Shown here piece after piece: positions 1 to 12,707 of a stretch of DNA of 64,000 nt; position 1 is the stretch's first letter, and every line of letters begins with the position of its first letter. The position numbers and the translations under genes are program-made. The notes beneath the pieces were generated by a model. It worked only from the letters and a program-made list of their open reading frames with translations. It was not told where the DNA came from and searched no databases. The stretch spans positions 89,317 through 153,316 of the forward strand of contig JAKCPI010013906.1 in NCBI GenBank assembly GCA_023213315.1, read 5' to 3'. This DNA is from Euborellia annulipes. Taxonomy: Eukaryota; Arthropoda; Insecta; Dermaptera; Anisolabididae.

Positions 1-409
1 ATTTATTATTAATAGTTTGACAATGATAATGTATTCAAAATACAGAGAAGGGTTTTTATAGGTTTTACAGCCATTTTCTTTATTTTGGAAAATATTTTCA
101 TCATAGGGTTGATAGATCCCATCCTCATTTAAATGGAACACTCCCTAAGAAGGGAGGTAGAGCTCACAAATCCATAGCCTATAGAAACCTCAGCGTTCGA
201 GGCAAAATTTTTATTAATTTAAAATGTTAGAGGGAATGTCGTCCAAAATTTTAAATAATATGTTATTTTCAAGTAAAAACTTTAAGTTCACTGTGTTCCG
301 AATTTATGCTGGAGAGTAAATGAGTCTTATCCCTCCACGTCACCCTAAGTCTAAACCAGCCGCTGGTGTGCCATGCTCTGATCTTGGCCTGTTTAGTCTT
401 CTCTCGCAA

Positions 410-828
410 TGTACCGTGAAAATAAGCTTTTAATCAAAATCGGCCAAAGAGTCCTAGTACTTTACTGATGTACTTTTTCAGTTTTTTTGTTCATTTTCTC
501 AAAATTCGCTTCAACGATTTTTTTTTAAATTCATAAATCAATTATTTTTTAGATGCTCTTTAAAATGTTTATTCTCATTTTGCCATTGAAATCTTCTGAA
601 GACCACTTTACTCTTGTACTTCATAGAGAAGATAGGAGAAATGGTTGCCATGGTAACAAAATATAAATATTTTCCCATACTTATAAATTTTACATCTTGA
701 ATATTGGCGGAAACTAAATATATGTCGACATGAAAAATCTGGTGTGACAAGCACGGAACACAACTTTCGATTACCGAAGGTAAGAGAAAGTTGTGTGCTG
801 TGCGACAGTCACACCAGATTTTTTTATA
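410..828 (+). mobile_element. Palindrome-ended repeat family, 5'-truncated copy
   Basis: It shares the family's body (AGTACTAGTACTTTACTGATG, GCCATTGAAATCTTCTGAAG, GGTTGCCATGGTAACAAAAT) and its terminal hairpin with arms AATCTGGTGTGAC / GTCACACCAGATT around a second inner inverted repeat (AAAGTTGTGT). The open frame across it is seen only in copies of this repeat and is not a gene. Confidence 0.8.
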
Positions 829-907
829 ATAAAACTTCATTTCGACTGCCTCACCATTTACATCATTATTTATTTATTTACAAAGTGATATTGTTTCATT
901 CGTAATA

Positions 908-1155
908 TGGACCGTTTATTTTGAAAGTGGTGTAAGTCCATTTTCTATTGTTTCGAGAAAATGAAAGGTTAAAATATCTGCTTATTAAAAAATCTATTTA
1001 CCGACCAATTTTCAATTGTACAAAACATGGGAAATTTTTAAGAAATTTTCCACTAGCTAGTTATACATAGAAAATTTACATTAATTTAATCATAAATTAT
1101 GTGATATCTCATTTTTTAAAAATGGACTTACACCACTTTCAAAATAAACGGTCCA
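908..1155. mobile_element. Tc1/mariner-type MITE, 248 bp
   Basis: Near-perfect terminal inverted repeats of about 38 bp (TGGACCGTTTATTTTGAAAG onward) are flanked by TA on both sides, the Tc1/mariner target duplication. The interior is AT-rich and noncoding. Confidence 0.8.
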
Positions 1156-2263
1156 TATCTTAAGTGCACATTTATATTTTAATATAATCCAAAGAATTCA
1201 CCGTTGGCACTAGTTGAAACATTCTTAAATTTAATTAAATTCTCATCTAATAAGATAAATAAATAACTAGATTAAGTTCCAAAAGGTTTTTATTTGTAAC
1301 TTATGCGTATTTCGACGTTAATACATCATCTTCAAAGCTATAACAAAAACACCAAGTTTGTTATTTATTTATTTATAATTAGATGAGAAATTAATTATAT
1401 TTTTTTAATAGGCAAATTAACACAGAAACAAGATAAACAGAGAAAAACCTCTTAAATATTTAAACTCATAAATATTCACAACACCTGAAATCATTCACTC
1501 AAATAAATGTATAATTGAGGTGACAAGATGACTAGTTAGAAGTTTTTTAGTGACCTATCTTCTGTACAAGTGACTAGTATTCATGTAAAAATTAAAACAA
1601 CTAAAAATGTTATTTTACTCAATTAATATGCGTTTAATTATTTTGAGTTAAGATTAATAATTTTACCGAAAAACTATTTTTATATCTAAGAAATAATAAT
1701 TACAAATTCTTTTCTTTTTGAGTTTTAGAAAAAATAAAATATTTCTGTTAGAAAAAAAATTAATCCTTCATTTTCGGTCTCAAGTTGAAACGATTCATCA
1801 TAAAGAATACAAATTACAACTCATGAGTTATAAGTGCTAAGTGATATATCACTTCTTAAGCTTTAATCTTCGATTTTTTTTTTTAAGGGAGAGTTTTTTT
1901 TATATATATATAAAACCAAAAGGAGGGAAAGAGGGATGATCGCGATAAAGATGAATAGATCGTGGGCGGTCTCAAGGAATTTTATCTTAAAGAAGAGCAA
2001 TAAGGAGAAGAGAGTGGACTTTGTCAGAGACACCAAACAATAACAAATGATCAGTGAAGGATTATCTGACAGAAGGACTTGGTCAACTTTGTCTTTTTGT
2101 TATGTTTTTATTTAGGCTATATACATATACATAGTCTATTAATAATAATAATATTTATATAATTTATACCTATAAAAAAAATTGAATTTCGAAATAGGGA
2201 AAAAACTTTTTAATTAAGAAATTCGTCCGGTTGCTGGAAGATAGGCAACCAAATTTCCCGGTT

Positions 2264-2660
2264 GCTTCAGAAGATTTCAATGACAAAATGAGAATATTCA
2301 TTTTAAAGAGAATCTAAAAAATAATTGATTTTTGAATTAAAAAAAAAATCGTTGGAGCAAATTTTGAGAAAATCGAAAAAAACTGAAAAAGTGCATCAGT
2401 AAAGTACTAGTACTTTTTAACCGATTTTGTTTAAAAGCTTATTTTCACGCTCCAGGGGGGTGCCTAAATTAAATATAAAATTTCAACCTCCTAGCTCAAT
2501 TCCTTCATGCTTAAAATTGAACACACACCCACAGACAGACAGACCATGTCGCGAAAACCACTTTTTTGGATTCAGGGGACCTCAAAACGTGAAGATCCAT
2601 CAAAATCTCGACATCGAATTTTTGACATGAATCCAATACTTTCTGGTATACTACCTGGTA
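2264..2660 (-). mobile_element. Palindrome-ended repeat family, partial copy
   Basis: Reverse orientation. It contains GAAGATTTCAATGACAAAAT, AAAGTACTAGTACTTT, a CACACCCACAGACAGACAGAC stretch, and CAAAACGTGAAGATCCATC, ending at AATCCAATACTTTCT. The hairpin end is missing. Confidence 0.75.
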
Positions 2661-2731
2661 TACATAGGTAAGAGACAGTAAAAATGAAAATAAAAGTGGT
2701 AAAGTAAAGCAGCCAAAAAATCGAAATCCTT

Positions 2732-2848
2732 GTTGATTTTCTGGAAACGTTTCGCGAAATTTATTAAAAATCGGTTGATTAATCGATTAATGAAAAGTAA
2801 ATAGAGCATGTTTAATAAATTTTGCGAAATGTTTCCAGATAATCGACA
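2732..2848. repeat. Short foldback element
   Basis: Inverted repeat with arms CTGGAAACGTTTCGCGAAAT and, in reverse complement, CTGGAAACATTTCGCAAAAT, separated by about 45 bp. Confidence 0.6.
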
Positions 2849-3497
2849 GACAATCAGAGGATCTCGTTTTTTCGCTTGTTTCTATTTAGTGATGTGTTTC
2901 TACCCCTTTCCATTTACTTAAATTAATTAACCTTGTTAAGATCGAGGGCCTAAATCAGTATTTACCTACTCTCAAAGATATTCTTGTCTTCTACCTGTAC
3001 TTTCAATAAAAACAATCAAAAGCGAAGCATAAAATCGTGTTAATTTGCAAAATTAATTGTTGAATTTATACGCTTCTCAATTTTAAACAAGATATAAGAT
3101 AGAATACAAAAATAAATAAATAAAATGACTACATTATGAAGTCATACATAAAGTTTTGAGATTTTTTTTATTTTATAAGATAATATTCAATTGTGTAAAT
3201 TGAAAAAGTTGAAATAATTCTATTTAGACTTTATTTTCTCTCACCATATATTTATATTTTCTCTCTACATATATATATTCTCGTTTTTTTTTTTATATGT
3301 TTATGTGTTCTGTGTGTTTATTGAAGACCGTCACATTGCACTGCGATAACTCGATAAAGAAACAACCCTTCCCTTAAACTTCTTCTTGGTATAGTGAGAG
3401 GGAGGAGATGGGAGCTTTAAACCCGCTCTCTTAGTTGACACGACTTTACATTTCAAGAAGGTATTTGTGTGTGAGATTCTCACACAAACGTACACGT

Positions 3498-3512
3498 CTC
3501 TCTCTCTCTCTG
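3498..3512. repeat. CT microsatellite
   Basis: A short pure CT run. Similar CT-rich tracts are at 5640-5667 and 8367-8380. Confidence 0.6.
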
Positions 3513-4756
3513 TATAAACTCATATACATATATTTACCCAGCAAGTTTTCCGAATCACGCAGATGTTAACTTGGTAAATGGAAAAAGACTCTCTCTGTTA
3601 AATCAAACGAATCAAAAAAAATATAGTTCATTGCCCTAAAAATTAAATTTGTTAATTTTTTGATCACCCTATGAAAACAACCTTTTCTCTTTTTTAAAGA
3701 AGATCAACTGGCAAAGGAGATAAATTGACTGAATTCGAATTGCCAGCCAACCCTTTAAATAAATATTTATTGAACTTAAGACAAAATTGGAGCTTAAGTG
3801 CTTCCATAAAAATTAAATCTCTTTTGTGTATAATCTAAACAAAAGGCGAAAGAATGTAACAATGTCATGAGAAAAAAGAGCAAAGAGATACTTTTGCAAC
3901 TTCTCTACGAGGTCAAAGAGATTATATTATAATTTAACAAAAAGAAAGAAAAAAATCTTAACATTTATCAAATGATACCTACCTACCTGACTTTCGCATA
4001 TGAAATTTATTACTTTCATAAGTTATAAAGACGAGGTCTTTTATTAACTTAGAGGATGATATTAAAAATCTCTTCATATTGTGTATATTTTAAATAAAGA
4101 TGTTTCAATGGAGGGGATGACGGATGGGCGTATAAATTATATATTAATAAATAAAATTAGTTCGGATGCAAACATATGTACTCCACCCTTACCCCCATTG
4201 TCTGCTTCGAAAGTTGTGTGATGTGCAATCAATCGAGATTTTTTTTTGGGACTAGATACTAGCTTTCTTGTCTGCTTTGAAAAAGATATTTCTTACACAG
4301 ACGAGAAAGCTTTAATGTGCCTTTGCCATTTGGGCTGCCTAACTACCAGGCTTTAGTTTCAATACTATTGCAATAGATGGTATATGAGTACTGGTGCCCT
4401 CCTTGCTGACGATCGGCTCTGATAAGGAGCATCTATTGACACAGAAAAACAATTCCGTCGAATATCTTCAAACAAAAGGCGTGACGTAAAGGGCCCCGAA
4501 AATACAATTTTAGTATATAATAATCAAAATAAATTTATAAAAATTATTTTTTTGCATTTATTATGCCTATATGCGGTAAAATTTTTATAATTTCGCATAT
4601 TATATATCGGTATGTGTATAATTTGTACTCTGTCCACTAGAGAGCCCACTCTCCAGGCTACGCGACTGGATCACAATATTTTTATATATTTTATTTATAC
4701 TGTATATAAGAATATCAGCGTTTGCTTTTCAAAATGACATCTGCAGAAACTTGGCA

Positions 4757-5073
4757 ATTTTTTTTTTTTTTTTTTTTTTTCTCATTCACACTCACACACA
4801 CAGTCTTCAACAAATCATGCCATATAAGAGTTTATAGTTGTTGGTGGTCATCATCTTCAACGTAAATTTTTTTAACAAATGGAGTTGAACAAATAATATT
4901 AATTAGAATGTGCGGAAGAGTTTTTACGATACTTGTATTTAATAATAGGCCTATATATATTGGAGGTCCAGGCATATTTATACAAGCCATTTGGTATCCA
5001 AATGGCTGGGATCTGAACCCGCAACCCTTGGTATAGAAGGCCAGCACGCTACCAACTACACCACGGCCCGAGG
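4757..5073 (-). mobile_element. tRNA-derived SINE, near full length
   Basis: Reading the minus strand, the head is tRNA-like: box A TGGTGTAGTTGGTAGCG and box B GGTTCAGATCC, then a body with GGATACCAAATGG. A conserved 3' part (AATACAAGTATCGT, GACTGTGTGTGTG) and a poly(A) tail (T tract at 4757-4780) follow. Several copies occur in this window. It is not a functional tRNA gene. Confidence 0.85.
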
Positions 5074-5132
5074 ACGCAATTTTTTGTAGTTAATTTATTT
5101 TATTAATGATAAAGAATATGGCTGCTTAATTT

Positions 5133-5376
5133 AATATGGATAGCGGATGGCAGCCAGGAAAAATAAAACCAGATAAAAATAAAATCAATTTCTATCAGAT
5201 TCTTTTTTATTTGATTTTCGACGTATCGGACTCCAGTCACGTCCTTCCTCAGGATAATCAATCGTCAAAGCAAATACGTCAATCTGTATTTGTTTGACGA
5301 TTGATTGTCCTGAGGAAGGCGTCCGAAACGTCGATCTGTATTTATATTACCTGGCTGCCATCCGCTATCCATATTC
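5133..5376. mobile_element. Foldback element with hammerhead-like core
   Basis: Arms ATATGGATAGCGGATGGCAG and its complement at the right end enclose a second inverted pair. The inner right part reads CTGAGGA AGG CGT CC GAAACG (5310-5330). The same GGATGGCAGCCAGG terminus occurs at 12840 and 12890. Confidence 0.75.
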
Positions 5377-5554
5377 TATTATTAATTACTAACTAAAATA
5401 ACCCCGCGATTATAATATTATTAGTATTAAATTTACAAAAAGAAAGTAAAATAGGGCCACAAAAATAATTTTACAAATATATTAACATCTTCATTTTAAT
5501 ATCCAAATAAGTTCTGTATTGTAAAAGGTAAAGGTTATCTCAGTTAGGTAGGCA

Positions 5555-5905
5555 GGCCTCACACTAAAATGGCAATATTTGTATTGTGTCAGAGAGATGT
5601 TTCTCTTCTCTCTCTTTATCTCTCTATGACCATATGGAGCCCAGGCTCTCTCTCTCTCTCTCTCTCATGCACATACACAAACACAAAAGCGAGACAAAGC
5701 GAGGTTGGCTGTCCTGGGTCTCACTTGGCTTTGTACACGTGGGCGACCCACCGGCTCAGGCTCAGTTAGTTGGCGTTCGACTTATGGGCTTGCCGGCCGG
5801 CTCACCATGTTTGCTTAATAAAATAGTCTCCCCCACCTCAGTCGCGAGATATGAATCACCATGGTGCATACGAAAATTCTTCTACAGGTTTGACAACACC
5901 CTAGA
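5555..5905 (+). other. GC-rich island in the first intron, no gene assigned
   Basis: A CT-microsatellite followed by about 200 bp much richer in GC than its surroundings, with two overlapping open frames of 66 and 111 codons. Low-complexity Ser/Leu repeats dominate the translation and no start context or splice partner is clear. It could be an old insertion or an alternative first exon region. Confidence 0.3.
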
Positions 5906-7254
5906 CCTAGTCTTAACCTAACATGTTCGCTAGTAAGGTCCTTCTCTCACAATTCATCGAAAAAAGTAAGTTCTTTTTTTTTACTTAAGTCTTTCTCAAA
6001 AGGCATAATTGTCTGTTTTTAGGGAAAAATTTAAAAAAAAAGAACATATTTTTTTTGTACACTCTATCATCTCTTTTTGATTAACCTAGGGTTGTGTCAA
6101 CACATTTCTATTTGATATTATAATAAAACAGTTTCCTTATCACTTATGAGAAAAAATAACAGACTTCATGAGTTCTCTCTAGCTTATCTTATTCCTGGAG
6201 TGCTTTGTATATTATTTTGTATTAAGAGAGGTGATTTAAAAGAAATTTATCTTTTTTTTTTGTATGTTTTCTCTTTAAAATTTTCCGAGGGGTTTTATGA
6301 ATATATATTTATTATTTAAATTATCTTGTATGGATGACAACATGGTGTGGGCGTTTCACACGCTGGTTTTAGGGGGCCTCCCACCCGAGTTTCCGCCTTG
6401 TCTGACATTGCTTCATTGCAACGACTGTTGCCAGGCGGGGGCGGCTTTTTTCACTCCCTTTCATCCGTCCCTTTTTGGCCATTTTGCAACCCCTCGGCTT
6501 TGAAAGATTTTTTCTATTATGTTTTAGAGATTCTCTTTATTTTTTAGTTAAACTTCTTATTTTTTTCCAAATTTTGCCCCTCACTCCATTCATTAGGCCA
6601 CCTATAAACTAATACAAAATTTCTATTCAGTATTTTCTAAATACTTAGTCCGTATTTCGAGAGAATATAATATTTTTACCTGCTCAGTGAGGTAAATTCA
6701 CAGAATGGTGGGAGTTAGGGAATTTTTTAACAAAAAAAAAAAAATAAATTATAACTTTTATCTCAAAGCTGTCAAAATCATAATTTTACTTTCTAGGTTA
6801 AATAAAGAAGCCATTTTTATGCATTAAATACGGCGTTAAAATATTATAAGGCACTCCCTAGACATGACATAACACTAAATGTTAACGCTTTGGCTTTAAA
6901 GTTTTTGTCTACAGAATAGCAATTTGAGACAAGGAGGTGTTAAAATGAGTTAACGCTGATTTCAGATGTTAAAAGTTAACGTTTTTGCTTAGAGAGTAGA
7001 CTTGATTACATGCTATTGCCGTCAGAGGTTCGCTTTTAATATTTATATGATGACATCGCATTGATTTGAAATATTTAATTAATTTTAATTTTAGTCTGTT
7101 TAAAAAAATAATTGAAAGAAAAATTTCTTAATATATTTAATATTATTTTTTTTTTTTAGAAAGTCTCGGAGGGGGGTGAGAATTGTAGGCGATTCCGATT
7201 ATTTTTTCTCTTAATGTAATCAATTATTTTAATATTTTTTTATAACAATTTGTC

Positions 7255-7475
7255 TACTACTACTTTCTTTGCCTTAAATCCGCGGTACGGGGTCGGCGAT
7301 TCATGGGTTTTTGCGACCGGGAAGAAAAAGAACAGGCCGGCACGTCGCACGGTCTGACTCCTGTTGAAATTAGGGGAAGAGACTAACATGCAAAGAACAG
7401 AAGTATTGTCAGTCCCAGCTAGGGTAGCTCGTGGTCGCCATCCACGTACCCACAAGATGTGGGCCCCTGAGCTCT
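7255..7475 (-). mobile_element. Non-LTR retroelement 3' fragment or SINE
   Basis: About 200 bp are similar to 40975-41215: shared CAGTCCCAGCT, AGCTCGTGGTCGCCATCCA and ACCCACAAGATGTGGGCCCC. At 40975 the copy ends in (CTT)n and a CCCACTCCCGTGGAGTCGGC stem, the look of a minus-strand non-LTR retrotransposon 3' end with a (GAA)n tail. Confidence 0.6.
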
Positions 7476-7510
7476 TTTATAACACTTTGTCTAAAGTTTC
7501 TAATTCATAT

Positions 7511-8262
7511 TTTTTACTTTCTCTTAGCCTATATATGAAATATATAGAGAGAGAAAGTATTGCGATCATGTCAAAAATTCGATGTCGAGATTTTGATGGA
7601 TATACATGTTTTGAGGTCCCCTGAGTCCAAAAAAAGTGGGTCCCGCAAATTGGTCTGTGTGTGTGTATGTATGTATGTATGTGTGGACAGATTTTTAGCA
7701 TGAAGGAATTGAGCTACCGGATTGAAATTTTATATTTAACTTAGGTACCTTCCCACACGCTCAAAATAAGCTTTTGAACAAAATCGGCCAAAAAGTACTA
7801 GTACTTTACTGATGTACTTTTTCAGTTTTTTTCGATTTTCTCAAAATTCCCTCCAAGGATTTTTTTTTAAATTCAAAAATCAATTATTTTTTAGATGCTC
7901 TTTAAAATGTATATTCTCATTTTGCCGTTGAAATCTTCTGGAGACCACTTTACTCTTGTTCTTTTAGCATGAAGGAATTGAGCTACCGGATTGAAATTTT
8001 ATATTTAACTTAGGTACCTTCCCACACGCTCAAAATAAGCTTTTGAACAAAATCGGCCAAAAAGTACTAGTACTTTACTGATGTACTTTTTCAGTTTTTT
8101 TCGATTTTCTCAAAATTCCCTCCAAGGATTTTTTTTAAAATTCAAAAATCAATTATTTTTTAGATGCTCTTTAAAATGTATATTCTCATTTTGCCGTTGA
8201 AATCTTCTGGAGACCACTTTACTCTTGTTCTTCATAGGAAAGATAGAAATGGTTGCCATGGT
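7511..8262 (+). mobile_element. Palindrome-ended repeat with internal 279-bp tandem duplication
   Basis: It starts at the palindrome TTTCTCTTAGCCTATATATG and continues through the family body. The segment beginning TTTTAGCATGAAGGAATTG occurs at 7693 and again 279 bp later at 7972, the two units being nearly identical. The terminal hairpin is lost here, but a hairpin of the same family stands at 8651. Confidence 0.8.
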
Positions 8263-8650
8263 AACGGAATTTAAATCTTTTTCTTTTTATTAGATTAAAA
8301 ATCAATTATTATTTAAATTCCCATTTATTTGTGTCTTTAATTGCTTAGGAGAAAACATATATATATCTCTCTCTCTCACTTGCAAACATTATCGCCTGTC
8401 TCTCCGCCTTCTCTCATAGGCCTAATGTTAATTTCCTATAGGGATTTGTATGTTAATTTCGATTCAAAAGGGGGTCCCCTTTGAAACTTTTTAGGCATTT
8501 AAAATTTTTTTTTCCAATTCTTATGAAATTTTGTATTTATTTACGATTCTCTATTGTGTATAAAATGTCCAAATATGAGATTAAAATTTTTAAAAATAAC
8601 CATAGTTTATTTCAAGCAGTCAACATTTAAAATCCAAGTTTGAAACTAAG

Positions 8651-8777
8651 GTGCTATCGGAAACTAAATATATCTCGACACAAAAAATCTGGTGTGACCA
8701 GCACAGTGCGCAACTTTCTCTTACCGAAGGGTAAGAGAAAGTTGTGTGCTGTGCGCCAGTCACACCAGATTTTTTAT
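8651..8777 (+). mobile_element. Isolated terminal hairpin of palindrome-ended family
   Basis: GGAAACTAAATATATCTCGAC followed by the hairpin AAATCTGGTGTGAC...GTCACACCAGATTT with the inner pair CAACTTTCTCTTACC / GGTAAGAGAAAGTTG. Confidence 0.75.
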
Positions 8778-9040
8778 TATTGACTCTGTGATGATCACTC
8801 TTTAAAATTTTTAATCTCATCTGACATAAGTTATTTATTTAATTTTTATTTACAGTGGATTGAAAAGTTTTTCAAGTGGAGCTGTCAACAAGTGAACATC
8901 AAATTTGTTATAAATATTTATTTACACATGGATTAACTAAATTATTAAATAAATTTAAATAAACTAAATTTTCTTTGTTCATATACTAAAAGCCTTTAAT
9001 ACTATAAATAGAGTACAGTTATTTTATTTTAATCGAAACC

Positions 9041-9240
9041 CAATTTTTTTTTTTTAACACACTTTTTTTCCCACTCACATTCACAGTTTTTTCGGCAACT
9101 TAGGCCAGTAGGCTATATAAGACTTTTAACGATACTGGTATCAAAATGTTTTAAATAAAATCAGCGAACTGCCTGGGTTCCGACCCGCGACTCTTGGTAT
9201 AGAAGGCCAGCACGATGACCTATACACCAAGCCCGAGGAC
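9041..9240 (-). mobile_element. tRNA-derived SINE copy
   Basis: Minus strand. The head GTCCTCGGGCTTGGTGTATA and box-B-like GGGTCGGAACCC are recognisable; the tail is the T tract at 9045-9056. Confidence 0.75.
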
Positions 9241-9887
9241 TAAAAACCCAAATTTAACTATCCTAAAAGTTGAGTTATTTTATTCGTTCACCATTAAATA
9301 AAACCGTCATTATATTTTATTTTATTTTTTATTTTTTTTGTTTTAATTAACTCGCTTTAAGATGATTTTATAAAAATAAAATATCACATCTTTTCCTTTT
9401 GAAAGAGAAAAATTGTAATTTTTTTTTTTTTGAACGAACCTCATCATATCTGTATAAAGAAGAACAAATAGAAAAAGCTATATTAAATTTTAAGGCTCTT
9501 TTTATGAAGTGGATATCCATTTGGAGAACACACAACATGAGTATGTGAGCCGAACATAAATATTTGCTTTAAGTTGCGCTCGGGAGGGGGAAATTATCAG
9601 AATTATCTTCCGGTCATTGAATTATATTATTATGATTATTAAAGAATTTGAAATTTTATCTTGGAACTGTGTTTTGAAAGCTGGAGTTGAAATTTTGATT
9701 ATATCAAGTCGAAATAATTCCTTTTATCTTCAAAAGAGATGATTAACACTTTATAAATAACTTCAATTTTTTTTCTATCACCAATTCGTAAATATTTTTC
9801 AAAAAGAAAGTATCAACAGCTTTGTTGAATTTTGAGTAATTAAAACCTGGAAGTTTATTAAAGATTTTCGGATGTTATGCAGATAGA

Positions 9888-9977
9888 CCCAGATAGCACA
9901 GTATGTCTTATGTACGTACATAAGACGAACTGTGCGTCTTCTTATGTACGTACATAAGACGTACTGTGCTATTTGGG
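9888..9977. mobile_element. 90-bp mini-element made of two palindromes
   Basis: Ends CCCAGATAGCACAGT and, in complement, CCCAAATAGCACAGT (one mismatch). Inside are a perfect 22-bp palindrome (9905-9926, GTCTTATGTAC in each half) and a 20-bp copy of it (9940-9959), separated by 13 bases. Confidence 0.7.
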
Positions 9978-10455
9978 GAAGAACATGAAATTTAACCTGT
10001 AACCAGCTCAGTGTTCATTGTTCAAAGTGAGTACATCTACTTGATGACGACTGCAGAATTAGCAGCCGAAATGTTGTATTTTATTGTAATTAATAACCCT
10101 TTTTGTGTTCATATTTGCTAAAAAAACCACGATTTATGTCAAAAATTGACTTTTATTTCTGAAGTCTTTAAATTAATTAAAATAAATAAGTAAATCTTAA
10201 TGTTTCATCTAGAGCCAGCGGTTGCAAGTTTACATTTGATGTTTTTCTTCTACCAGCACAAACAAATACCTTAATTTATGTATTAATTTTGAAATTTTAA
10301 ATTTTGAATTTTAAAGTTTTAAATTTTCCTCTTCGACTCAACTTCCTGTTATTCTGGCCAATCAGCGCTCTTATACACAGGGACAGGAAGTCAGCCGCTA
10401 GCGCTTTATATTATAATATGATGATAAGTCTTAGGAGTCTAGTATAATATCTTCA

Positions 10456-10947
10456 GGGGCGCCGAAACGAATTTGAATCAGGGAGGTGCAAAAAATTTTT
10501 TTTTAGAAAATTAAAATAATTTAATATGTTCAAATAGTATATAAAACAAATATAATTTAAATAAAATCAGAATTTTAATAAAATTAAAATTTAAAAATAT
10601 TTGTTAGTGATTTTATCAAAAGATTTTTTAGGCTAAATAGTAGATTTGTTTTGGTCTATTTGGAAGGAAATAAACATTTTTAATTTTCTTATTTTAATTC
10701 AATATAAAATGTTTTTAGAAATTAGAAATACAATAGGGTCTATATAAAAAATTTTGGAAAAATAATGAATTTCTTACTCTTTTAATTTTTTTTAATTTAA
10801 AAGATTTTTAAAAAGTAAAAATGTATTATTTTTAAAAATAAATGAAATAAAAGAAGACATATTGTCCCCTCTGCCCCGTCCTATAGGATGTCAGGGGTGG
10901 GGGGGGGACAATGTACCCTTGCTCCCCTCAGTTCCGGCGCCTATGAA
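10456..10947. mobile_element. Probable hAT-type MITE, degenerate
   Basis: Left end CAGGGGCGCCGAAAC; right end, in complement, AGGCGCCGGAAC. The G-run-rich right part (GGGGTGGGGGGGGGACA) is typical of the MITEs near 50 kb. No clear target duplication was found. Confidence 0.45.
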
Positions 10948-12465
10948 TTCTAAGAATTTTTCCTTATTCATAACTATAGTTATGTAGGCCTATATATACA
11001 TTAGCATCACTTAATTTTAGCAGAATGACCGTCTTTTTCTTAAAAAAAAAAAAATCTTTAAAGATTAGAGAATTCATTAAACAACTAAATAGTTAAGTTT
11101 AAATTTTAGTATCGATTAATCAACCCATTTTTCTGGTAGAGTGCTTATTTTCACTTTTTTTTTTTGCAGTACAGTATCAGAGAGAGGTCTTAAATGATTT
11201 TTTTGCCCCTCTACAATTAGTTAAATGTTTCCTAATTGTTAATTTAGAACTTGTCTCTCTTCTAACTAAATTACAGGCAATTATGTTGAGATTTAATTCA
11301 CACGCGAGCTCAAATCTTTTCAGCCAAAGAAATTAATTATTTAATGGCTACTTTTAAAATATATTGCTTTTTTAAATGAATTTAACTGGGATCTCTTTGA
11401 CAAAAAAAAAAATAAATAAAATTGACACTGAAGCTACGAATTATTTCATTTCAACAAAAATGAACATTGTTTACTTTCTTTATATATATGTTAATATATT
11501 GTGGGAAAGTATTCGAGTTTTTTTATGGAAATACACGTTTTGAGACCACGTGAGTCCAAAAAATTGGGTCTCTACTTTGTTGTGTGTGTGAGAATGAGAA
11601 AAAAAAATAATAATAAATATATATTTTATTATACTCATTTTTAATGAAACTTTCTTATTCTTAACTCTTCAAATAATCAGCTTTTATGCTCAATTCATAT
11701 ATATAAGCTTATATTTAAAAGATAGCTTTTAGCTAAGTTTATCAAGATTTAAATTGTTCTCGGGGATAAAGCTTTACTTGGGCCATTTCTTATTTATATT
11801 ATATAAAGTCATTAAAACTATTTAAATTATAATTTATATTAGACAAGAGAGAGAGTGAGAGAAGAAGAAGAATGAAGATGGCAACTCGTTATTATTTAAC
11901 CGGGGGAATTCATTTTCATTAACCGCGGGGGTCAGGTCACGAACCCTTCATCCTCCCTTCTTGGTTAGGATAGGGTCGTTTAGATAGGATTCAGGAGACG
12001 TGCTTTTACTCGGGTGCAGATCTCCTAAACAGATTAAAACGTTATACAGGGTGGCCTAAGAGACATTTCCCTTTTAAAGCAAATAAATTGATTTGTTTCC
12101 TGGGAATGAAATGGGGATTAGTCAACTTATAAAAAAATAACAATTTGTTTCTCGCGTCTTCCCTTTCAATAGATTAGGGATTAATAATTATCAACAGCAC
12201 CCTACTCCGGCTACTTGTCTTTCGGTTAATTTGTTAAACTTATTTCAAGATATTCTTAATAGTGATTCATTTGACACTACAAAATATTCATTTATATTGG
12301 ACTTATTCTTTTAAACATTTATCACACATTTCTATAACCCACACAGCACAATATATTGCAGCATTGTTGGAGAAATATTGCGAATCTTGCATAAATTGCC
12401 AATATTGCAGGAATATTGCATCAGTATTGCAAATCTTGCAAAATATTGGCAACATTGCACCACAT

Positions 12466-12662
12466 ATTCACACTCACATTCACACACACATACACACAGT
12501 CTTTTCGGTAACTTAGGCCATTTAAGACTTTAAACGATACTCGTATTTATATAATATATATTTATTTGGGGTCCAGGCATTCTTATCCAAGTGGCTTAAA
12601 TAAAATCATCGGACTGCCTGGGGTCCGAACCCGCGTCGTTTGGTATACGAGGTTAGCACAGT
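12466..12662 (-). mobile_element. tRNA-derived SINE copy, degenerate head
   Basis: Minus strand; shares the CA-rich tail, GGTAACTTAGGCCATTTAAG, ATACTCGTATTTATATAATA and GGTCCGAACCCGCG of the family. A tandem ATATTGCA-like stretch at 12345-12460 precedes it. Confidence 0.65.
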
Positions 12663-12707
12663 TTCATCCTTATTATTGGTAGAGATGGTAGAGATATAAC
12701 TTGTTTG

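Noticed and set aside
538..840. 100-codon minus-strand frame
   Set aside because: It lies across the terminal hairpin and body of the palindrome-ended repeat; related but broken frames occur in the copies at 23923 and 51219, so it is repeat sequence, not a gene.
4960..5073. tRNA-like sequence
   Set aside because: Boxes A and B are present but the cloverleaf does not close and a SINE body and poly(A) tail follow; the same applies at 9180, 17770, 32340 and 53860.
5586..5921. 111-codon frame with Ser/Leu runs
   Set aside because: Composition comes from a CT microsatellite; an overlapping second frame is equally open and there is no splice or start support.
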